From Artemia franciscana (lineage: Eukaryota; Arthropoda; Branchiopoda; Anostraca; Artemiidae), in the NCBI RefSeq assembly GCF_032884065.1, contig NC_088867.1, forward strand, positions 60,478,466 to 60,542,465: DNA of 64,000 nucleotides. Reading direction: 5' to 3'. The stretch's first letter is position 1. Every line of letters begins with the position of its first letter. Below the pieces are notes generated by a model, which saw only the letters and a list, made by a program, of their open reading frames with translations, did no database searches and was not told the DNA's origin. A program made the position numbers and the translations under genes. Of the stretch, positions 12,231 through 37,114 are shown one piece after another.

Positions 12231-12434
12231 CTACTGCCCATATTCGTCCTCCATCCCAATCTCAAAGCCTCCCTTCCAGAAAGTTCCCGTTTCCTTTAAA
12301 TCTTTCCTTATGATATCCTCCCACCCAAGCCACGGATAGCCTGCTCTCTTTTTAACCCTAGACGGTTGGCCAAAATGGACGATCTTCGGCAATCTGTCAA
12401 CCTTCATCTGCAGAGCTTGCCCTATCCATTTCAA
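12231..12434 (-). pseudogene. Non-LTR retrotransposon RT tail fragment
   Basis: The 67-residue open stretch MKWIGQALQMKVDRLPKIVH, then FGQPSRVKKRAGYP, then GWEDIIRKDLKETGTFW is the C-terminal 'W.GH..RM...RLPK....G....R..G.P...W.D.i..Dl' signature of RTE-like or similar retrotransposons. No upstream RT domain is present, so it is an isolated tail fragment. Confidence 0.7.
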
Positions 12435-12509
12435 CCTTTCTGTGATTATAGCGCTAGAAAGCGGGATTAAACCACATTTTACGCCTGAATAATTAGTCTT
12501 ATAGACATG

Positions 12510-12665
12510 CAGATATTTTCGGGGGAGGGGTTTACAAAGAACTCTAAAAACGCATCAAAGTTTTTTTCTTATATTCATTTTTGTTACATTTCTACGAGTC
12601 GGACAGTCTCTTCGAGGGGTTCAAACCCTCTACCTACCCCTTTGGATACGGTCTTGAGTATGTTG
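12510..12665 (+). repeat. Low-copy dispersed repeat of unknown class
   Basis: 'ggggaggggtttacaaaga', 'acgcatcaaagttt' and 'ggatacggtcttgag' resemble 47535-47700 ('aaaacgtatcaaaatttc', 'ggataaggccttgag') in the same orientation. It is non-coding. The surrounding 12435-12868 holds nothing else I recognise. Confidence 0.4.
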
Positions 12666-12868
12666 TTCAATTTCAGTTTTTTCAGCTCAATTGGCTAAAA
12701 TTAATGTACAAGAGGAACGGCTTGCCAGTTTATATATCAACTTCAAATTCAGTTTTCTAAGCTCACTTGTCTATTTTTGCGTTTCAACTGAAAAGAAATT
12801 TAAATTAATCACCCCCATGCTCTTTTGTATCTGAAACATTCATACCATATGAGTGTCTCTTATTGGGA

Positions 12869-14896
12869 TTAAATAAGAAATCTAGTTTTTTTAACTTAAA
12901 GTAAGGAGCGACATTAAAACTTAACATGAACAGAAATTACTCCGGATATAAAATGGGTTGTCCCCTCCACAATCCTTTGCTCTTTACGGTAAAGTTTTTA
13001 ATTGTTTTAAAAAGTAGAATTGTGGCAAAGAGTCAAACTTTAGCGTAAAGAGCGAGGGATTGTGGAGGGGACAGCCCATTTCATATACGGAGTAATTTCC
13101 GTTCGTTTTAAGTTTTAATGTCGCTCCTTACTTTCAGTTAAAAAAACTATATTTTTTTATTTAATTTCTGAACATTTTTGAATTAATGCAAGTTTGATTT
13201 TGCTCTCCGCACATAAATTATTAAAATGAAATTTGCATATTAATTCTTTTTTGGCTAAATGGTTTTTTCTTAGTTTTGATCAGACGATTTTGAGAAATAA
13301 GGGGTGGGGAAGGAGGCCTAGTTGCCCTCCAATTTTTCGGTCACTTAAAAAGGCAACTAGAACTTTTAATTTTTAACGAACGTTTTTATTAGTAAAAAAT
13401 ATACGTTACTTAAGAATTAACTTACGTAACAAACTTTTATATTCTTATATTTTATTATGTATATGAGGGGTTTTATCCCCTCGTTAATACCTCGCGCTTT
13501 ACACTAAATCTTAAGTTTTATCCCAATTCTTTAAGAATGATCCCTAAATCAGAAAGGCCTTAGAATAAATAGTTGAAATTAGAAAAAATACTTTTGCATA
13601 AAGAGCGAGGTATTTATCTCCTCCTAAATACCTCGCTCTTTATGCTGAAGTATTTTTAGAACCCCTCATATGCGTAACAATCTCTGTTCGTTTTAAGTTT
13701 TAATGCTACTAAGCAAAAAAGCAAACTTTCGCATGCAAACCGATTAGGGTTCGCGTAGCGCAGGTGCCGATCTCCTGATTCTCAGCCCTCGGCCGGGGTG
13801 CAATGCGTGGTTGGGGGCAAGCCATCCGACGCTTTCCCGTGCTTTTCCCTAGATTTCTCTAGGTACCCATTTGAAGCTGGGTGGACTTTTGGCTTGTCTT
13901 ACGGGGAAACGCCACTAACCCTCGTCCTAAACCAAACGGTCGGCACCACCGAGATTCGAACCAGCGACCCTTCGCTTGTGAGTTCGGCGCGTTAACCACT
14001 CGGCCATGGACGGACAGTCCATGCTACTCCTTACTTTCAATTGAAAAAACTTTTTCCTGTTTATTTTTTCATTGTTTTTTTTTATAGTAATGCTAGAAAA
14101 TCCAGCGTCATTTTCATTGAATTTCTCTTCCCCCCTGACATATTCCTCCAAGGAAAGATCCTCCCACATATCCCCCTCCCCTCAACCCCACCCTCAAATC
14201 AAAAAATCCCCCTGAAAACGTCTGTACACTTCCCAATAACCATTACTATATGCAAACACTGGTCAAAGTTTGTAACTTGCAGCCCCTCCCCCAGGGAATT
14301 GTGGGGGAGTAAGACATCCCCAAAGACATAGTTATTATGGTTTTCGACTATGTTGAACAAAATGGCGATCTCAAAATTTTGATCCGTTGACTTTGAGAAA
14401 AAATGAGCGTGGGAGGGGGCCTAGATGCCCTCCAATTTTAAAAAGGGCACTAGAACTTTTCATTTCCGTTAGAATGAGCCCTCTTGCGACATTCTAGGAC
14501 CACTTGGTCGATGCGATGACCCCTGGGAAAAAAAACAAAAAAACAAATAAACACGCACCCGTGATTTGTCTTCTGGCAAAAAATACAAAATTCCACATTT
14601 TTACAGATAGGAGCTTGAAACTTCTACAGTAGGGTTCTCTGATGGTGTCATTTTCGTTAAGATCCTACGACTTTTAGGGGGTGTTTCCCCTTATTTTCCT
14701 AAATAAGGCAAATTTTCTCAGGCTCGTAACTTTTTATGGGTAGGACTAAACTTGATGAAACTTATATATTTGAAATCAGCATTAAAATACGATTCTTTTG
14801 ATGTAGCTATTGATATCAAAATTCATTTTTTTAGAGTTTTGGTTACTATTGAGCCGGGTCGCTCCTTACTACAGTTCGTAGCCACGAACTGTTTGA
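12869..14896 (+). mobile_element. Element X, full length, with a SINE inserted
   Basis: Begins ATTAAATAAG, then the ~300-bp terminal palindrome (12869-13175) whose arms carry 'gttgtcccctccacaatcc' and its complement. The 'tagttgccctccaatttttc' block follows, then the inner palindrome (13455-13705), the SINE (13711-14020), and the conserved block to 'gttcgtagccacgaactg' and TTTGA. Without the SINE and one target copy it is about 1710 bp, matching the 1728 bp of the copy at 32.4 kb. Confidence 0.9.
13711..14020 (-). mobile_element. tRNA-derived SINE with 8-bp target duplication
   Basis: ATGCTACT occurs at 13703-13710 and again at 14021-14028, flanking a 310-bp insert exactly. On the minus strand the insert begins with a tRNA-like head. 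Its A box is TGGCCGAGTGGTTAACGCGC (14006-13987) and its B box is GGTTCGAATCTC (13962-13951). A ~200-bp body with 'caaatgggtacctaga' follows, then a T-rich tail 'gtttgcttttttgctt'. The head resembles Ser/Leu- or Val-type tRNAs but the anticodon stem is imperfect, so the parent tRNA is not assigned. It inserted after the host copy of element X. Confidence 0.88.
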
Positions 14897-16422
14897 TTAC
14901 AAGGGGCTTAAACAGCCAAACAGGGGCTTAAACTCTTTCATATACGGGGTAATTTCTGTTCGTTTTAAGTTTAGATCTTTCTCCTTACTTTGAGTTAAAA
15001 AAAAAGCTTTTTTTTATTTAATTTCTGAACATTTTTTGAATTTAAGCAAATTTTGATTTTGGCCCTCCGCACATGAATACTTAGAACGAAATTTGCATAT
15101 TTTTTTTGGCTAAATAGCTTTTTCTTAGTTTTGATCGGACGATTTTGAGAAAAATGAATAGGGGAGGGGGCTTAGTTGTCTTTCAATCTGTTGGTTACTT
15201 AAAAGGGCAACTAGAACTTTTAATTTTTTACGAACGTTTTTATTAATAAAAAACATTCGCAACTTCCGAATTAAGTTTCGTAACGAACTTCTATATTCGT
15301 ATATTTTTATCACGTGTATGAGGGGGTTTGGACTCTCTTTAAGACCTTGTTCTTTGCACCAAAGCTTAAATTTTGTCCCAATTCTTTAAGAATGACCCCT
15401 GAATCACAAAGGCCGTAGAAGAAATAGTTGAAATTACTAAAAGTACTTTAGCGTAAAGAGCAGGTATTTAGGAGGAGATGAACCCCTCATATGCGTAAAA
15501 ATTTCTGTTCGTTTTGTTTTAATGCTACTTCTTACTTTCAGTTGAAAAAACTTTTTCATATTTATCTTTTCATTGTTTTAAATAATATTAGAAAACCCTG
15601 CGCCCCCTTCAAGGAAATTCTCTCCTCCCATGAAAAATTCCTCCATGGAAAGATCCTCCCAACTAAGCCCTCCTCTCAACCCCCTCCCCTATCCAAGAAA
15701 AAATTCCCCTGAATAACCATTCCTATATGTAAACACTGCTAAAAGTTTGTAACTTGTAGCCTCTCCCCCGGGGACTTTGAGGGAGTAAGTCATCCCCAAA
15801 GACATAGTTGTAAGGTTTTTCGACTACGTTGAATAAAATGGCTCTCTCAGAATTTTGATCCGGTGACTTTGGGAAAATAATTAGCGTGGGAGGGGGCCTA
15901 GGTGCCCTCCAATTTTTTTGGTCACTTAAAAAGGGCACTAGAACTTTTGATTTCTGTTAGAATGAGCCCTCTCGCAATATTCTAGGGCCAATCGGACGAT
16001 ACAATCACCCCTGGGGACAAGAAAAAAACCAAATAAACACGCACCCGTTATCAGTCTTCTGGCATAAAATATGAAATTCCACATTTTTGTAGATAGGAGC
16101 TCGAAAATTCTACAGTAGGATTCTCTAATACGCTGAATGTGATGGTGTTATTTTCGTCAAGATTCTATGACTTTTATGGGGTGTTTCTCCCTATTTTCCA
16201 AAATAACGCAAATTTTCTCAGGCAGGGAACTTTTGATAAGTAACACTAAATTTGATGAAACTTATATATTTTAAATCAGCGTAAAAATCCGATTCTTTTG
16301 ACGTATCTATTAGTATCAAAATCCCATTTTTAAAGTTTCGTTTACTATTGAGCCGGATCGCTCCTTACTACAGTTCGTAACCACGAACTGTTTGATTACA
16401 AGGGGCTTAAACAGCCAAACAG
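14892..16422 (+). mobile_element. Second element X copy in a tandem arrangement sharing a 32-bp flank
   Basis: The flank 'tttgattacaaggggcttaa' plus 'acagccaaacag' occurs at 14892-14923 and again, identical, at 16391-16422. Between them lies an element X copy lacking the left palindrome arm. It starts inside the right arm at about 14930 ('ctctttcatatacgggg') and ends with the hairpin and TTTGA at 16395. Sharing 32 bp of non-element flank indicates tandem duplication of about 1.5 kb or recombination between copies, not two independent insertions. Confidence 0.8.
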
Positions 16423-17828
16423 TTTTCTTGACTACATTATGGTACTTTATGAACAGAGAAAAGAATTTGTGAACAATGACAGAGCCTACTAAATTTTTGT
16501 GTTCCAGTTGGGCCCTTATTTCGTAGCCCAAACAAAACTTTAAAGATACATTTCAAACAATTTGCCGAAGCGAACTAGCAGCGAGTAGTAACCGAAAGTC
16601 TAAAAAACTGAACTTTGACATCAATAGGATGTCAAACTCAATGTATTGAGTCAATTGTCAGTGTATGTCAATTGTATGTCATTGTATGTCATTGACAGAG
16701 TCATTGTATGTCAAGATGCAAGCTCTTTTTAAGGTAAAACGGAAGATTTTTTTTATAATATGGACTTTAACCAGCCTGATACTGAAAAACATGAAAACTC
16801 ATTTAAAACCTCAAGTTTAGCAGGCTTTGAATAGATTGGGTTGGAGGAAGAGCGTTCGTAGCTGTGTTGGTCTCAGGCAGCTTAATGCTGCAGTGTATTG
16901 TGAGTAGTATTTCCTGAATCGATTTAAATGAGTTAAGTGAATACTCAGCAATATCTTGCTTCTTAATCGTTTGTATCTATTTTTCAATCAGTGCTCGCAT
17001 TTTGACATCCCAAGAAACCATAAGATCTTTCTCACATTGTTAAGATTACCTGCTTATGATCCCCAGTGCCCATAGCACAGTTTTATTGTGACACCATTCC
17101 CAGTCGATTGCTTACTCCTTTCCAATTTACATTCGTTTATAGATAGAATACCCCCCCCCCCCCAAAAAAAAAGCTATAGACGAAATCAAAACGAAGATTC
17201 TTGCAAAAGAGTGCCCTTAAAGTCTTAAACAATTGAACAAGGGACAAAGATTCAGACCTACACGATTTAAACCAATGACACTTTATCCCTTAGTATCACA
17301 AGCTTTAAACAGAAAACACATGATATTGCCTGGCTAAACTGCAATGAAACCAGAAGTTGAGAGCGCACAACATGCGCAAATGTAATCAGAGAAGATAGGG
17401 GGATCCATTCAGCCAACTTCATCATATAATGCAATGGAAAATATCTATTCATAGTTAAACACAGAGTCCCCCCCCCAAAAAAAATGAGTTGGACCCTCCT
17501 TGAATGGAATTCTTGATACATACCTATAACCTCTTCTACAATACAAAACTGATGAATTATTTTGCTGATTGAGCGGGTCGTACAGCATTACATTTGGACA
17601 ACCCAGATGGGTTGGTCTTGGGCCTAGAAGGTCAATTACGGTCAATTGTCAACATCCTATACCAACCAAAATAAAGAAAGGTGAATTTGAAAAGGGTATA
17701 TTTGTCAAAACAATGGAAAAATGCGGCAACAAAACGATGGACAAACAAATCAGAAAAAAGAGATAAAAAGATACAGTTAGAGTTACCAACTAAAGGAGGT
17801 CACCAACTTAAAACACTGGAACACTTAC
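16423..17828. other. Downstream side of the poly(A) polymerase gene; no exon recognised
   Basis: The last exon found (17829-17909) ends in a good donor, so at least one more exon should lie here or further left. I could not identify it. At 16620-16720 there is a short array of 'attgtatgtc' type units. The rest is unremarkable. Confidence 0.5.
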
Positions 17829-31951
<14,123 letters not shown>

Positions 31952-32139
31952 CTATAAAAACAAATATGACAATAAACAGCTTTAAAATTTTGAAGCAAAT
32001 AATGGAGTCCAAGATTATAAAAAAATCACACTTCTAACTTTTGGTTTCCGAAAATACTTCATACACAAATTTAATTCACGAAGATGAATTAAGGAAAATA
32101 TGATGGTTTGAAAACATTAATTTAGACTTGGAGATCGTT

Positions 32140-32371
32140 TTTGTGATGTAATGTTTTAGCGTTTCCCGAATTCTTAAGTTCTGCTGTCTATTTTCAATCT
32201 TAGAAGATTATACATAGTTTTAGTTTTTAACTTTTATATCCTTTACTTTACTATTTATTGTTTACCTGTATGAATATCCACGAGCAATTTTTTTCAGAGA
32301 GATAAGGTCAAAAACTGTTATATGTGTTTCATCAAGAGATCCATTGAGCTTGAGGGTCGTGTTTGATTGAT
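32140..32371 (+). repeat. Left part of a duplicated segment interrupted by element X
   Basis: Matches 34265-34510 ('tcagagagataaggtcaaaa' versus 'tcagagaaacaaagtcaata', 'catcaagagatccattgag' versus 'catcaagaaatccattgag'). The copy continues beyond the element X insertion at 34100-34150. Non-coding. The gene's first coding exon may lie in or beyond here. Confidence 0.75.
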
Positions 32372-34099
32372 ATTAAATAAAAAAAAAACAAGTTTTTTCA
32401 ACTGAAAGTAAGGAGTGACATCAAAACTTAAAACGCACAGAAATTACTTCGTATATGAAAGAGGCTGCTTCCTCATCAACGCCCCGCTCTTTACGCTAAA
32501 GTTTGACTCTTTCTCTCAATTCTTCTTTCTAAAACAGTAAAAAACTTTAGCGTAAAGAGCGGGGCGTTGATGAGGAAGCAGCCTCTTTCATATACGAAGT
32601 AATTTCTGTGCGTTTTAAGTTTTGATGTCACTCCTTACTTTCAGTTGAAAAAACTTGTTTTTTTTTATTTAATTTCTGAACGTTTTTGAATCAATGCATG
32701 TTTTGATTTTGGCTCTCCGCAGAGGAATGATCAAAACGAAATTTGCATATTTTTTTTGGCTCAATAGCTTTCTCATAATTTTGATCGAATGATTTTGAGA
32801 AAAAAAGAGCGGGGGACGAAGCCTAGTTGCCCCCCGATTTTTTGGTTAATTAAAAAGGCAACTAGAACTTTTAATTTTTTACGAATCTTTTTATTGGTAA
32901 AAGATTTACGTAACTTATAAATTAGCTTACGTAAAGAACTTTTGTATTCTCATGTTTTTATTACTTACATGAGGGGATTCGCCCCATCGTCAGTACCTCG
33001 CTCTTTACACTAAAGCTTAAATTTTATCCCATTTCATTAAGAATGACCCCCTGAATCACAAAAGCCGTAGAATAAGTAGTTGAAATTACCGAAAATACTT
33101 TAGCGTAAAGAGCGAGGTATTAGAAGGAGGTGAGCCCCTCATATGGGTAATAATTTCTGTTTGTTTTCAGTTTTATTGCTGTTCCTTACTTCCAGCTGAA
33201 AAAGCTTTTTCACTTTTATTTTTAATTGTTTTTTTTTTAATAATGCTAGTAAATCCTGCTCTCCCTTCATGGAAATTTTCTTCTCCCATTACAAATTCTC
33301 GAAGGAAAGTTCCCCCAGCATATCCCCCTCTTCTCAACCCCTCCCCCAAACAAAAAAAAATCCTCCTGAAAACGCCTGTATACTTCCCAATAACCATTAC
33401 TATATGTAAGCACAGGTCAAAGTTTGTAACTTGTTGCCCCTCCCACGGGGACTGTGGGGGAGTAAGTCGTCCCCAAAGACATAGTTATAAGGTTTTTCGA
33501 CTACGATGAATAAAATGGCTATCTCAGAATTTTGATCCGTTGACTTTGGGAAAATAATTAGCGTGGGAGGGGGCCTAGGTGCCCTCCAATTTTTTTGGTC
33601 ACTTAAAAAGGGCACTAGAACTTTTCATTTCCGTTAGAATGAGCCCTCTTGCAACATTCTAGGACAACTGGGTCGATACGATCACCCCTGGGGAAAAGAA
33701 AAAAAAAACAAAAAAACAAAAAAACAAAAAAACAAATAAACACGCATCCGTGATCTGCCTTCTGGCAAAAAATGCAAAATTCCACATTTTTGTAGATAGG
33801 AGCTCGAAACTTCTACAGTAGGGTTATCTGATACGCTGAATCTGATGGTGTGATTTTCGTTAAGATTCTATGACTTTTAGGGGGCGTTTCCCCCTATTTT
33901 CTAAAATAACGCAAATTTTCTCAGGCTCGTAACTTTTGATGGGTAAGACTAAACTTGATGAAACTTATATATTTAAAACCAACATTAAAATGCGATTCTT
34001 TTGATGTAGCTATTGGTATCAAAATTCCATTTTTTAGAGTTTTGGTTACTATTGAGCCGGGTCGCTCCTTACTACAGTTCGTTACCACGAACTGTTTGA
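32372..34099 (+). mobile_element. Element X, full length (1728 bp)
   Basis: Reference-quality copy. The terminal palindrome at 32372-32672 has arms that pair perfectly for at least 41 bp around 'gaggctgcttcctcatcaac' and 'gccccgctctttacgctaaa'. Then come the 'agttgccccccgatttttt' block, the inner palindrome (about 32960-33160, loop ~100 bp) and the conserved block with 'ccattactatatgtaagcac' and 'ggtgccctccaatttttttg'. An (A6-7C)n run follows at 33690-33735. It ends with 'gttcgttaccacgaactg' and TTTGA. It begins ATTAAAT, as do copies at 3382 (complement) and 12869. Confidence 0.93.
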
Positions 34100-34547
34100 T
34101 AATAAGATTAAACGTGTCGCGGATTTTAATATTAGTATATCTGGTTATTGTTTAAAGGACCATATTATTTTTTCGCTTTAATTGTAAGGATAATAAGAAT
34201 AATATTCATTAAGTGGTAATTTAGAACCGAGAAAAGGCGATTCGTAATTACTTTAGGATACAAATAATTATTGTTAATTTTTTTAGCGTTTTCCGAGTTT
34301 AAGTTCTGCTGCCTTTTAAATTTTTCAAGATTAAATAGAGTTCTAGTTTTTAACTATTTATATCCATGTCTTTACGATTTATTATATACTTTTTATTAAT
34401 ATCCAGAAACAATTTTTTTCAGAGAAACAAAGTCAATAATTATTATGTGCGTTCCATCAAGAAATCCATTGAGTTTGAGTTTCGTGTGTAACTGAGAGAT
34501 GATAAGCTTAAACCTGTAGGGCGTTTTAATATTAGCGTATCTGGTTA
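34100..34547 (+). repeat. Remainder of the interrupted segment and its uninterrupted duplicate
   Basis: 34100-34150 is the right part of the interrupted copy. 34265-34547 is the uninterrupted duplicate, with 'gatgataagcttaaac' and 'ttttaatattagcgtatctg' where the first copy reads 'aataagattaaac' and 'ttttaatattagtatatctg'. It therefore shows the empty site for the insertion at 32372. Confidence 0.75.
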
Positions 34548-36031
34548 TCAAACAGTTCGTGGTAACCAACTGTAGTAAGGAGCGACTTGGCTCAATAGTA
34601 ACCGAAACTAAAAGATGGAAGTTTGATACCAATAGTTACATCAAAAGAGTCACAATTCAATGCTAATTTTAAATATATAAGTTTCATCAAGATCAGTTAT
34701 ACCCATCGAAAGTTATGAGCCTGAGAAAATTTTGCCTCATTTTAGCAAATAGGGAAAAACACCCTTTAAAAGTCATACAAACTTAACAAAATCACGCCAT
34801 CAGATTCAGTGTATGAGAGAACCATATTGTAGACGTTTCAAGCGCCTATCTACAAAAATTTGGAATTTCACATTTTTTGCCAGAAGCACAGGTCACGGAT
34901 GCATGTTTATTTGTTTTTTGTTTGTTTGTTTGTTTTTTCCCTAGGGGTGATCGTATCGACTGAGTGGTCCTAGAATGTCGCAAGAGGGCTCGTTCTTATG
35001 GAAAGGAAAGGTTATAGTGCCCTTTTTAAGTGACCTAAAAAATTGAAGGGCACCTAGGCCCCCTCCCACGCTCATTTTTCCCAAAAGTCACCTGATCCAA
35101 ATTCTGAGATAGCCATTTTTTCACCATAGTCGAAAAACCTAGTAAATATATCTTTCAGGACGACTTAATACTTGCTTGCTTGTTCAAATTTGTTAATACT
35201 TGCTTGTTCACTCCCCACAGTCCCCGTGGGAGGGGCTGGAAGTTACAAACTTTGACCTGTATTAACATATAGTAATGGTTACTGGCAAGTGTACAGACGT
35301 TTTCAGGGATATTTTTGTGGTTTAGGGGAAAGAGTTGGGAAGGGGGGTTACGTGGGAGGGTATTTCCATGGAGGAACTTTTCATGGGGGAAGAGAATTCC
35401 AATGAAGAGTGCGCGGCACTTTCTAGCATTATTTAAAAAAACAGTGAAAAAATAAATATGAAAAGTTTTTTCTACTGAAAGTCAGGAGCAGCATTAAAAC
35501 TTAAACGAACAAAAATTGCTACGCATATGAGGGGTTTACCTCCTCGTTATACCTCACTCTTTACGCTAAAGTATTTTTAGTAATTTCAACTATTTATTCT
35601 ATGGCCTTTGTGATTCAAAGGTCATTCTTGAATTGGGACATTTAAGCTTTAGTGTAAAGAGCGAGGTATCGACGAGGGTTGAACCTTCTCATATACGCAA
35701 TAAAAACATACGAATATAGAAGTTCATTACGTAAGTTACGTATAATTTTTTACCAATGGAAAAGTTTGTAAAAAATTAAAAGTTCTAGTTGCCTTTTTAA
35801 GTAATCAAAAAATTGGAGGGGAACTAGGCCTCCTCCTTCACTCTTTTTTCAAAGTCTTCCGATTAATTGCAATTAATTAATATGCAAATTTTGCTTTAAT
35901 TATTTATGTGCGGAGAGCCAAGATCAAAACATGCATTAATTCAAAAATGTCCAGAAATTAAATAAAAAAAAGTTTTTTAAAATGAAAGTAAGGAGCAACA
36001 TTAAAACTTAAAACGAACAGAAATTATTCCT
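34548..36031 (-). mobile_element. Element X, truncated inside the terminal palindrome
   Basis: Starts TCAAACAGTTCGTGGTAACC and runs through all internal blocks, including the inner palindrome (35500-35710). It stops after the first ~50 bp of the long palindrome arm ('gaacagaaattattcc'), so the loop and second arm are missing. A short 'cttgcttg' duplication interrupts it near 35170-35210. Confidence 0.85.
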
Positions 36032-36495
36032 TCATAGGATCTCATGGATATTTTTAACTAGAATGTTTTACTTTTATTAATAGAAACCTCAGGGAACCAA
36101 CTTAAACTTAAGGAAATGAATAAATTTATCAACAGCTTGCATTTAAAAACATGAAAATGATGCACTTTGTTTACATTTGAGTCAGGATGTCGAGGAGGCG
36201 GGGACAAATATTCTTTTTGATTGTTTAATGTAGACACAAAATTGAACACTATTGTGTAAATGTAATGTCTTAAGTTTTTTTACCTCTTTTTTTTCCACGG
36301 CCATAATCATAAAGTCACAGAGTCTATCATTTTCCATTTTCAATCACACATTACCCTACACACTCCCTAATTCTGAAAAAGTGGGTTCATTGCTTATACT
36401 GGTCACACGCAAAGTAGAGACTAGATTCATTTGTTTTAGCACTGCAGAATAAGCAATTGGAATGTCAGATAAAATTTCGGTAATTTGGAGAAGAT

Positions 36496-36541
<46 letters not shown>

Positions 36542-37114
36542 GCATTTTTGCAAGAGAAAGATGGAACTCTATAGCACCGTCGTCGACACCAATAACGCCT
36601 CGATAATGACACTCAACCCTTTCCACTTTCAAAAATTCAAGAAAATCCAACAGTAAGGGATCAAAGTCAGTCAAAGCGTTGAGTATAGGCATACTCTGTC
36701 AAATCAAAATTTGGTGGGTCAAGTCCAGGCAAAGTGGCTATTACCCTGAAGTACTGAAGTTTATCGGACTGTGACAGCACTCTAAAATGCAATCAGTAAA
36801 GCACTAGATGAACCCTGTTGGCAAAGGGAGGAGGGAGGGGGTTGGAAATCAGATGAAACTAATCCAAAGGAAGAAAATAAGATGTCCTCAATAGATGCGT
36901 AACTAATGGTTTGTGGTTAACGTTAAAAAGCATCAACATTGCTGTATTTTGAAGCATTTGAAAAGTTAAGAAAAAAGATGAAAAAGTAAATATTCAACCA
37001 TCAAAACAACAGGGAAAATGTTGGTGAATGAAATTAAGCGTAAAGACTGTAACAAACTACAAAAATCAGCTTAATCTTGAATGTAATTTAACTTACTTTA
37101 AAACAAATCATCCT
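36032..37114. other. Intergenic, poly(T) tract at 36481-36534
   Basis: No gene is recognised. There is a ~54-bp T homopolymer at 36481-36534. The rest is AT-rich unique sequence. Confidence 0.5.

Noticed and set aside
13931..14012. Possible functional tRNA gene on the minus strand
   Set aside because: A and B boxes are present but the anticodon stem is imperfect, and the unit continues into a 200-bp body bounded by an 8-bp target duplication, so it is a SINE head.
17569..17766. Candidate last exon of poly(A) polymerase
   Set aside because: I could not find an acceptor in phase followed by a convincing tail and stop, so it was not called.
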